From the NCBI GenBank assembly GCA_937124525.1, contig CAKZLA010000524.1:1-11718 (forward strand): a DNA stretch of 11,718 nucleotides. Reading direction: 5' to 3'. Both the position numbers and the translations under genes were made by a program. The stretch is from an uncultured Desulfobacterium sp. (GTDB lineage: Bacteria > Desulfobacterota > Desulfobacteria > Desulfobacterales > Desulfobacteraceae). A model generated the notes under the pieces. That model had not been told where the DNA came from and ran no database searches. It was given only the letters and a program-made list of their open reading frames with translations. This document shows positions 5,866 through 11,718 of the stretch, one piece after another. Positions within the stretch are counted from its first letter, which is position 1, and every line of letters starts with the position of its first letter.

Positions 5866-6335
5866 GAGGTTTCTCCTGTTTTATGGTCAAATTTTGCTAA
5901 TGTCGTTTTAAAATTTCGTAAAAGCGTAACCATCGTTTGCCCCTGTATGACAGTTATCCCATTCTGATTTTCAATCCAGCTTTTCATGCAGATTTCCTCG
6001 GACGTCATGTCAATGGCTGTTATTTCAAACCAGGCAGAGACGGTGTCTCCCAGGAAAACCGGATGCAGAAATTCCAACGTCTGTGATTTATAAATGGCAC
6101 CAACTCCAGGTAGGTGCATCCCAACCATGGTTGAAAACAATGAGGCAGATAGCATCCCATGGGCAATGCGTTGACCAAAAAAAGTCTGCCCGGCAAAGGA
6201 ATCGTCAACGTGCAGCGGATTTAAATCGCCCGTTATGGCAATAAAATGATCCAGGTCCGTCTGGGTTATTGTCTTTTTCAGAGAAGCTTTCTGGCCAATG
6301 GCAAGATCCTCAAAGGATGTCAATTGATATTTCAT
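5862..6335 (-). CDS. MaoC-type (R)-specific enoyl-CoA hydratase-like protein
   Basis: The 157-residue protein is a single hot-dog-fold MaoC dehydratase domain. ITGDLNPLHVD carries the catalytic Asp37 and His42 spaced as in (R)-specific enoyl-CoA hydratases, and IAHGMLSASLFSTMVGMHLPG is the usual following helix and loop. The remainder (FLHPVFLGDT) matches the strand over the active site. Such enzymes hydrate trans-2-enoyl-CoA in fatty-acid or hydroxyalkanoate metabolism; the exact acyl substrate is unknown. The start ATG at 6335 has AAAGG about six bases upstream. The gene is the first of a two-gene unit with LysE, overlapping it by four bases. The pairing of a hydratase with an amino-acid exporter is not one I recognise as a pathway. 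Confidence 0.9.
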   Translation of the reverse strand: MKYQLTSFEDLAIGQKASLKKTITQTDLDHFIAITGDLNPLHVDDSFAGQTFFGQRIAHGMLSASLFSTMVGMHLPGVGAIYKSQTLEFLHPVFLGDTVSAWFEITAIDMTSEEICMKSWIENQNGITVIQGQTMVTLLRNFKTTLAKFDHKTGETS

Positions 6336-6467
6336 AGATTACCTTTCACTCAGCGGTCAAATTTTAAATCGGCATCACTCAGTCAGCTTGACACACAGTA
6401 ACGGAGCAGGCAGAAGTGCGAGTTTTAACGCCCCAGGGTTGATGATTCTCTGTCCAGCCATCACAAC

Positions 6468-7838
6468 TCAAGGTATGGCAATGGAGGGGATGGTTCTTAA
6501 TCGATCCAGAAGAGAGCCCCTCATGGAACTCGACCCCAAGCTGAGAGGGGTTACCCTGACCCCGTTGACCACCCGGATCTGATGAGCATTCCTGCCAGCA
6601 TCCCCATACCCCCACAAAGAATGAATCACATGGGGCTGCAAATCCACCTCCCCCAGATAAAGCATGATGTGGCCGTTGAGATGCAACAGGGTTGAACCCA
6701 CTTTGGCCTTATCATGGATAATTTTACGTTTTTCAAGGGGATCAGTCTGTTCATCAAAGGCCCCGAGGGTCACCCCCACCTTTGCCTGGGCCGATGAATT
6801 TCTGGGCAGCCGAAGCCCCACCGTGGCAAAAACAGAATTTATAAATCGCGAGCAATCCTGTTCTCCATACATGCCGCCCCAGCCATAGGGTGCGTTCAAG
6901 CACTCAAATGCCTGGGTGATAATGTTTCTGGGGGTATAGGACAAAAATCCATTTGACACCTTTTCTGCACGCATATACCCCTTGTGGATCTGGAGTGTGC
7001 CATGGGCATTTATACCGGGAATGTTCACCTGAACCACATTATCGGCAAAGCCTGACATGCCAAGCCGGGTTCCCATGCGGGCATGATCCTGGTATCTGGT
7101 CAATCGGGAATCAAGATAAATATCTGCCTTGGCCCCGGTGACCACCACAAAAGAATCCGGCCGGTCAAAGGCCCGGGCCTGATCCCGGGAACAACCTGCC
7201 ACCTTTTGTGCCTCCACCCAGCCAGCACTCAAGGGTGATAACACATACTGCCAGCGGCCGTCGGCACTGTCATGTAGAACCGCAAGGACAGTGCCAAGAT
7301 CAAGTCCACTGTTCTGAAGCCGGTCAAATTCCAGATCATGGGAATCTGTATACATGCCCTGACGGGTGGGCAAGGTCCGCTGGTCTGTGTAAGTGGTGAC
7401 AACGCCGTACCGCACCAAAATATCATCGGGAATTTTCTTTATATTCATTTGCCGGGCCATGTCATGGTAAAAGGCCTCGTCCGCCAGCCTGCCGTTTTTA
7501 AATTGCAAGATTTTTAGGCGCTGTTTTAAAAGTCTTTTTTCCATGGATCGGGCAAGGGCTTTCCCATCATACATGGGTTCTATCTCTGGAATATTCCGGG
7601 TCAATCCAAGATCTTTTTCCACATGACGATTAAATACATTAATCCCTTCAGGTTTCATTAAAATATCATCTGGATTGGGATGACGGCTGATCCAGAAGCC
7701 CGGTCGATTCATATCCCTGGTGATGCCGGGAAGGTGGGATGGAGCAGGGATATCGTTTTGTCGTATCCCCGCACATCCGGATATGACAACTATCAATACA
7801 AGGGCAGATAAGGTTACAATATTTTTTTTACAGTGCAT
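6468..7838 (-). CDS. NlpC/P60 (C40) cell-wall peptidase lipoprotein with SH3 domains
   Basis: The predicted 456-residue product begins MHCKKN, then a hydrophobic stretch ending ISGC, a lipobox with Cys22 as the lipidated residue; Ala at +2 suggests the outer membrane. Residues about 80-140 resemble the N-terminal stabilising domain of this family. About 145-300 hold two SH3-like segments (RYGVVTTYTDQRTLPTR and FVVVTGAKADIYLDSR). The C-terminal part is the NlpC/P60 domain, with catalytic Cys329 in PYGWGGMYGEQDCSRF, His390 in LNGHIMLYLG and a likely third polar residue near His406. The architecture is that of YkfC-like gamma-D-glutamyl-diamino-acid endopeptidases acting on murein peptides. The ATG at 7838 is preferred over a TTG at 7850 because it places a normal lipoprotein signal. 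It lies downstream of the LonB gene on the same strand, across 206 bases that contain a possible terminator. Confidence 0.9.
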   Translation of the reverse strand: MHCKKNIVTLSALVLIVVISGCAGIRQNDIPAPSHLPGITRDMNRPGFWISRHPNPDDILMKPEGINVFNRHVEKDLGLTRNIPEIEPMYDGKALARSMEKRLLKQRLKILQFKNGRLADEAFYHDMARQMNIKKIPDDILVRYGVVTTYTDQRTLPTRQGMYTDSHDLEFDRLQNSGLDLGTVLAVLHDSADGRWQYVLSPLSAGWVEAQKVAGCSRDQARAFDRPDSFVVVTGAKADIYLDSRLTRYQDHARMGTRLGMSGFADNVVQVNIPGINAHGTLQIHKGYMRAEKVSNGFLSYTPRNIITQAFECLNAPYGWGGMYGEQDCSRFINSVFATVGLRLPRNSSAQAKVGVTLGAFDEQTDPLEKRKIIHDKAKVGSTLLHLNGHIMLYLGEVDLQPHVIHSLWGYGDAGRNAHQIRVVNGVRVTPLSLGSSSMRGSLLDRLRTIPSIAIP

Positions 7839-7853
7839 GTCATATTCCAATTA

Positions 7854-7881
7854 ACGACAAAGCCCACACCAATGCTGTGGG
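7854..7881 (-). terminator. Possible weak terminator downstream of the Lon-like gene
   Basis: CCCACA (7863-7868) pairs with TGTGGG (7876-7881) around a seven-base loop. On the minus strand it is followed by CTTTGTCG, a short T tail. It lies between the Lon-like stop and the lipoprotein start, where it could partly separate the two transcripts. The stem is short, so confidence is low. Confidence 0.35.
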
Positions 7882-7921
7882 GATCAAGCCAAAATCATAA
7901 TGATTCGTTCAGGCCCGGCAA

Positions 7922-7968
7922 TAACTTCGGACAGTTGTTATAGAGTGCTTTATTCTAATTTCGGACAG
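7922..7968. repeat. Short direct repeat TAAYTTCGGACAG, two copies
   Basis: TAACTTCGGACAG (7922-7934) and TAATTTCGGACAG (7956-7968) differ at one of 13 positions and start 34 bases apart, in the gap between the Lon-like and lipoprotein genes. They could be paired binding sites or the eroded end of a mobile element; no transposase is nearby. Confidence 0.4.
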
Positions 7969-8044
7969 CCTGGACAATTCATGGGCTATCGGAGTCAGAA
8001 ATCAGCTCCAAAAACCTACCACCGAGTAAAAGAATCACCACGTA

Positions 8045-10441
8045 TCAAGCGCTGCCATGGGACAAGGAAAGCTGATGATAGGCTTCAAGCCGTTTCTGAA
8101 CCTTACCAAACACCGTCTCCTTGGGATATTTACAATCCCTATCCGCAATACCTGCCGGTATACCAGTGAGCAACTCAATACCTTCTTCAATATTATTTAT
8201 TTTATAAATATGGAACCGCTCTTCCTTAATGGCCCGGAGCACGTCCTGTCTTAACACCAGGTTGTTTGCATTGGCTGCCGGAATCATCACGCCCTGGGTG
8301 TCCTGCCTGCCTTTTTTTGAACAGACATCAAAAAACCCTTCAATTTTTTCATTTACCCCGCCAATGGCCTGGATTTCGCCCTTCTGGTTTACCGAACCTG
8401 TGACTGCTATATCCTGGCGGATGGGAATACCTGAAAGACTTGACAGCACGGCGTACAATTCCGTTGAAGAGGCACTGTCTCCGTCAATGCCGTCATAGCT
8501 CTGTTCAAAGGTGATGGAGATACTAACGCTTAAGGGATAATTTTTCGCAAACATCCGCCCCAGATAGCCGGAAACGATCATCATGCCCTTGTCATGGGTC
8601 TCACCCGAAAGACTGGCCTCCCGTTCCACATTGATTATACCGGGTGTGCCCATATAAGATTCCGCTGTGATCCGGGTGGGTCGGCCAAAGGCAATTTCCC
8701 CCATGTCATAAACGGCCAGGGCATTGACCTGTCCGATCTCCTTTCCCACCACATCCATCAAGACAGAGTGATCATCAAACTGTTCAAGCATTTTGTCTTC
8801 GTAGAGGTTGTAGCGGAAACGATGCTGGGAAATCGCCTTTTGAACATGATCTGCGGATATGGTATCTGCCTTATCCTGTCTGGCCCAATAATCTGCCTCC
8901 TTGAGTGTGCCAAGGATCACCCCGAACCGGAGAGACAGTTTACGTTGGTCCGCCACAAGGCGTTTGGCATATTCAATGGCTGCCCACACCCCGTCCCGGG
9001 TAAAAGGGTTTAAATTATTTTTTTGGCAGGCCCCGGCGATGAACCTGGCATAGAGCAGAATCGTCTCATCCGTGCACCAAGCCTCATGATCAAAATCCGC
9101 CCGGACCTTGAAAATTTTGTTGAACCGGGAATCGGCAGTCTGGAGCATTTTGAACGGGGCATACCCGCCCACCAGGATCACTTTGAGATCTATTTTAACG
9201 GGCTCCGGCTTCAGTGACGGCATACCCTGGGCTGTCTGTTCCGGGCCATCCTCTATCCTGAGGGAACTGTTTCGAAGTGTTGTTTTCAAAGTTTCCCAGA
9301 TGTAGGGGGATGTCAGAAGCGGTTCGATCTGGATGACCAGGTATCCACCATTGGCTCGCAACACTGATCCTGCCTGGACCATTGTAAAATCAGCCACAAT
9401 GGACCCCATCACCGGTTTTTTTTCAATGGAGCCAAATAGATTCTTAAAGGTGGGATGGGATTCAAATACCACAGGGGCACCTTTTTCCCGACGGCGGTCC
9501 ACCAGCACATTCACCTCGTATTTTTTAACGATGGCTTCGGCCATCCCATTGAATTTAGAACCGTTTTCACTGTCAGTTTCGGGATCTCTGCTACCGGGGA
9601 ACATGGCAATATGCTGGATAATATCTTCCTTGACCCTTTCAAGGTAAGTCAGCACCTCCTGACATTCCTTGAAATAATGCCGAACAGGGTTGATCTGTTC
9701 TGAGATCAGACCCTCCAGTTCCTCTGATATTATTTTCTTGATGGTGAGTTTTATCTGTTCATTGCTTTTGTCGACCTCATGGACTCCCTCATTCAGGGCT
9801 GTGGTCACCTGGTGGGTGTTCTCTTCTATCTGTTTTATTTTTTCTGGATCAAACCCTTCATAGATTTCATCGGAAACCGGTTTCCCCGCTTCCACAGGTA
9901 TGATCTGATAGCCTTCTTCGGTTTTGACAACGCCAAGGGATAAAGAGGTGGCAAGGGCTTCCACCTTTTCAAATATCTGGTTCTGGGTTTTGATCTGCTC
10001 CTGCCGAATTCTCCGCTGTTTCTCCTGGAAGGCATCACTTTTAAAAAGAAGCGGAATTTTCACCCTCAGCACCTGGATAATCCGCTTCATGTCCCTGCGG
10101 AACTGCAACGCCGTGCCCGGCGGTATTTCCATAACAATAGGACAATAGGTATCCTCAAAATTATTGACCATGCAAAGGTCCGGCGGGGTGTCAAACTGCA
10201 CGGCATGGTTATTTAAAATACGCTGGAGAATGGTGGTTTTCCCGGTTCCCTCAAGGCCGGTGACAAAAATATTGTACTCACAGCCCTTCATGTTCAGGCC
10301 AAAGGCAATGGCTTCCACCGCCCGTCGCTGGCCAATCACCTGATCCAGGGGGGACAGTTCTGAAGTGTCGTTAAAGGGCATCTGGTCCGGAGTATATTCC
10401 ATAATCAACATTTCTGGAAGAATTCTGTTTTTATGGTGCAT
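8045..10441 (-). CDS. LonB-like ATP-dependent protease (AAA_32 domain plus S16 peptidase)
   Basis: The predicted 798-residue product has an N-terminal AAA+ region with a P-loop TGLEGTGKTT near residues 61-70. A long charged, probably coiled-coil insertion follows at about 140-290 (EKQRRIRQEQIKTQNQIFEK and similar). Then come the rest of the ATPase (GGYLVIQIEPLL) and a C-terminal Lon S16 domain. The catalytic serine is in YDGIDGDSASS (about 656) and the lysine in GVNEKIEGFF (about 699), 43 residues apart as in Lon. This domain order fits the AAA_32 Lon-like family rather than classical LonA, because the LonA substrate-binding N-domain is absent. It probably degrades damaged or regulatory proteins in the cytoplasm. 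The start at 10441 is chosen for the GGAG about seven bases upstream; an ATG at 10471 has no such site. It is transcribed away from the cupin at 10799. Confidence 0.92.
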   Translation of the reverse strand: MHHKNRILPEMLIMEYTPDQMPFNDTSELSPLDQVIGQRRAVEAIAFGLNMKGCEYNIFVTGLEGTGKTTILQRILNNHAVQFDTPPDLCMVNNFEDTYCPIVMEIPPGTALQFRRDMKRIIQVLRVKIPLLFKSDAFQEKQRRIRQEQIKTQNQIFEKVEALATSLSLGVVKTEEGYQIIPVEAGKPVSDEIYEGFDPEKIKQIEENTHQVTTALNEGVHEVDKSNEQIKLTIKKIISEELEGLISEQINPVRHYFKECQEVLTYLERVKEDIIQHIAMFPGSRDPETDSENGSKFNGMAEAIVKKYEVNVLVDRRREKGAPVVFESHPTFKNLFGSIEKKPVMGSIVADFTMVQAGSVLRANGGYLVIQIEPLLTSPYIWETLKTTLRNSSLRIEDGPEQTAQGMPSLKPEPVKIDLKVILVGGYAPFKMLQTADSRFNKIFKVRADFDHEAWCTDETILLYARFIAGACQKNNLNPFTRDGVWAAIEYAKRLVADQRKLSLRFGVILGTLKEADYWARQDKADTISADHVQKAISQHRFRYNLYEDKMLEQFDDHSVLMDVVGKEIGQVNALAVYDMGEIAFGRPTRITAESYMGTPGIINVEREASLSGETHDKGMMIVSGYLGRMFAKNYPLSVSISITFEQSYDGIDGDSASSTELYAVLSSLSGIPIRQDIAVTGSVNQKGEIQAIGGVNEKIEGFFDVCSKKGRQDTQGVMIPAANANNLVLRQDVLRAIKEERFHIYKINNIEEGIELLTGIPAGIADRDCKYPKETVFGKVQKRLEAYHQLSLSHGSA

Positions 10442-10798
10442 TATTTTCTCCTTTTTTCTCCTTGAGAACATGAGATATCAGCTTAAGTTCCGTGGCCCAA
10501 CCAATTTATGACCTTAAAAACTACCACTTATACCCATGCGTTGGCAACGCATTAATCTATGGATTTTCGGGTTTGATCACAATTTGACTTTCTGACTTAA
10601 GCATTATTAAACGGGGCCAAGCTTATTTTATTGGAACCTGCTTTTTTTCATAAATCACTTCTCCAAACGGATAAAAAGCGCAATAATGCAAAACTGACCC
10701 TATTTGCTCCAACCGTGAGGGTTAAAAATGGGATCATCAAGTTTACCAGATTGAGGGAATTTGGTTAATTCGTACCTATTAAAACAGAGGAGGAATCT
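10442..10798. other. Divergent intergenic region between the Lon-like and cupin genes
   Basis: No gene is seen. It must hold promoters for both divergent genes, but none is convincing: TTGACT at 10584-10589 is a fair -35 for the plus strand, with only TTAAAC at a 17-base spacing. AT-rich sequence fills the middle, and AGGAGG just before 10799 is the cupin ribosome binding site. An imperfect inverted pair TGACCCT/AGGGTTA near 10696-10725 may be an eroded mobile-element end. Confidence 0.35.
10536..10552. promoter_or_regulatory. Perfect 7-bp inverted repeat, operator or hairpin candidate
   Basis: ATGCGTT and AACGCAT flank a GGC centre, giving a perfect 7-bp inverted repeat about 95 bases upstream of the Lon-like start codon. 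Position and symmetry suit either a dimeric repressor site or a small hairpin in the leader. No regulator is identified. Confidence 0.35.
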
Positions 10799-11149
10799 AT
10801 GTTCGGAAAAAAGACAAGCGACGGCTATACAGAAGTAATTCCTGGAATTAAAATCAAAACAATCTGTTATGGAAAACACACTTTAATGACGGAATTTATG
10901 TTGGAAAGGGATTCTCAACTCACTGAGCACAAGCATGAACATGAACAAACCGGATATTTAGTATCTGGAAAAATACGATTATTTATTGGGGAGGATTCAA
11001 AAGAGTTAAATCCAGGAGACAGCTGGAATATAGCATCGAATATAAAACATAAAGCAGAAATAATTGAAGATTCGGTGGCCATTGAAGTATTTTCACCATG
11101 CAGAGAGGATTATTTAAAATTCTTGAACACCGTTGACATCTGCGAATAG
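10799..11149 (+). CDS. Small cupin-domain protein
   Basis: The 116-residue protein is a single cupin barrel. The first motif reads EHKHEHEQTGYLVSGKIRL, with H44, H46 (or H48) and Q50 as the likely metal site. The second reads LNPGDSWNIASNIKHKAEI, with H84. This HxHxxxQ arrangement is typical of cupin_2 proteins, which are soluble metal-binding proteins or enzymes of many functions, so no reaction is assigned. AGGAGG ends about five bases before the ATG at 10799, a strong start. The gene precedes a co-oriented XRE regulator by about 195 bases, and that regulator may also end in a cupin domain. The two could be related in function, but there is a likely separate promoter between them. Confidence 0.88.
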   Translation: MFGKKTSDGYTEVIPGIKIKTICYGKHTLMTEFMLERDSQLTEHKHEHEQTGYLVSGKIRLFIGEDSKELNPGDSWNIASNIKHKAEIIEDSVAIEVFSPCREDYLKFLNTVDICE

Positions 11150-11226
11150 ATAAAAAAGGGCGGCCCCGGACGACAGCCCCCCCAAATACGTTATAATCAG
11201 AGTGTTTTTATCTCTGTACAATATAC

Positions 11227-11256
11227 TTGGCAGAATGAGTAATATAATACTATAAG
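11227..11256 (+). promoter_or_regulatory. Candidate sigma-70 promoter for the XRE regulator
   Basis: TTGGCA (11227-11232) and TATAAG (11251-11256) are separated by 18 bases and lie about 90 bases upstream of the regulator start. The match is moderate and the surrounding sequence is AT-rich, so chance similarity is possible. Confidence 0.3.
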
Positions 11257-11343
11257 CCAGCAATGGATAAATTCAACTTTCGGAGTTGACTTGTTGGGAA
11301 AAAATCAGGCTTGCACTTTTTTGTGAAACAAAGAATGGATTGA

Positions 11344-11718
11344 ATGAAAAACTTTGATTTTTCCATTATTCGAAACCTCCGCAAAAAGTGGGGAATGACG
11401 GCTGAAACACTTGCAGTGCGGGCGAAGATGACCCGTGCCACAATAGTAAAGATTGAGTCAGGAAACGGCAATCCCACCATAGAGACGATCAATGCCATAA
11501 GCCGGGTATTCCATCTCACGGCCAGTGAACTGGTCTCTCTGGCGGAAAAAGCCAGTGTTGAAGTTGGGAAAACATCGCCGTATAAGGATAACGGTCTTAA
11601 GGGAATTCATATCTGTTTTCCTGATTTTGAATTTTATCACCTGAAGGCAGCGGCAGGCATTTGCAAGGTTTCTGAACCCGTTCTGCATGAAAATACCGCA
11701 GAGGTGTGTCTGGTAGTT
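11344..11718 (+). CDS. XRE-family HTH regulator, probably with C-terminal cupin (3' truncated by window)
   Basis: The frame opens with ATG at 11344 and is still open at the window edge, 125 codons later. Residues about 8-62 form an HTH_3/XRE domain: IRNLRKKWGMTAETLAVRA, then the recognition segment MTRATIVKIESGNGNPTIET and the helix NAISRVFHLTASEL. The part after about residue 80 (KGIHICFPDFEFYHLKAAA and VSEPVLHENTAEVCLVV) looks like the start of a cupin sensor, which is common in XRE regulators of this length. Such proteins bind operator DNA as dimers and respond to a small ligand. The start has only a weak AAAGAATGG upstream. Its target may be its own gene or the neighbouring cupin gene; this is inference. 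Confidence 0.85.
   Translation, partial: MKNFDFSIIRNLRKKWGMTAETLAVRAKMTRATIVKIESGNGNPTIETINAISRVFHLTASELVSLAEKASVEVGKTSPYKDNGLKGIHICFPDFEFYHLKAAAGICKVSEPVLHENTAEVCLVV

Noticed and set aside
6379..6615. A 78-codon minus-strand frame overlapping the 3' end of the NlpC/P60 gene.
   Set aside because: It overlaps the C-terminal coding region of the lipoprotein in another frame, has no ribosome binding site, and its sequence resembles no protein family.
8594..9013. A 139-codon plus-strand frame opposite the Lon-like gene.
   Set aside because: It is antisense to a clear S16/AAA protein with catalytic residues, and its composition is that of a shadow frame.
10690..10745. TGACCCT and AGGGTTA inverted pair, resembling a decayed insertion-sequence end.
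   Set aside because: The repeat is imperfect and short, no second end or transposase is visible, and no target duplication is seen.
11155..11190. GGGC...GCCC-rich stretch after the cupin gene as a possible terminator.
   Set aside because: The arms pair poorly and no T-run follows on the plus strand.
1..11718. The possibility of one new multi-gene defence or biosynthetic system spanning the window.
   Set aside because: The intact genes belong to unrelated known families, sit in separate transcription units, and the candidate defence-type gene (zeta-like ATPase) is a truncated remnant.

Overview
The window looks like a piece of a bacterial chromosome of moderate GC, most likely from an anaerobic marine Desulfobacterota (Desulfobacteraceae-like) organism. 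That guess rests on the gene mix: a LonB-type AAA_32/S16 protease, a PilZ protein, a secreted nickel superoxide dismutase, a CooF-like polyferredoxin remnant and an HPP-family remnant. No single gene proves the lineage. I see no rRNA, tRNA, CRISPR array or intact insertion sequence.

Layout. 1-1756 (+): the 3' part of a MocR/PdxR-type regulator (aminotransferase-like domain), followed by an EamA/DMT permease. 1757-4460: a gene-poor, decayed stretch. It holds a 46-aa small ORF with a strong ribosome binding site, a truncated zeta-toxin-like ATPase remnant, a PilZ-domain protein, an HPP-family membrane protein remnant, an intact small cupin, a shrunken second copy of the EamA gene, and an 83-aa protein of unknown function. 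4464-10441 (-): a long run of minus-strand genes. In transcription order these are the LonB-like protease, an NlpC/P60 lipoprotein peptidase with SH3 domains, a MaoC-type hydratase overlapping a LysE/RhtB exporter by four bases, a broken ferredoxin gene, and an exported Ni-type superoxide dismutase (sodN) with its own terminator. 10799-11718 (+): a small cupin and the start of an XRE-type HTH regulator that runs off the window.

How the genes relate. The MocR-type regulator and the EamA permease are adjacent and co-oriented, a common regulator/exporter pairing. MaoC and LysE are translationally coupled. LonB, the NlpC/P60 lipoprotein and NiSOD are consistent with protein quality control, cell-wall turnover and oxidative defence in the envelope, but nothing shows that they form one system.

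The most unusual content is the gene graveyard between about 2.1 and 5.3 kb, with four separate remnants: zeta-like ATPase, HPP, EamA copy and ferredoxin. Two of them begin right at the stop codon of an intact gene. The EamA copy carries a deletion whose junction lies on a shared CTGG. The cleanest biochemical call is the NiSOD, whose Sec signal peptide, if cut as predicted, would expose the histidine that the active site needs. I found no convincing new multi-gene defence or mobile system.
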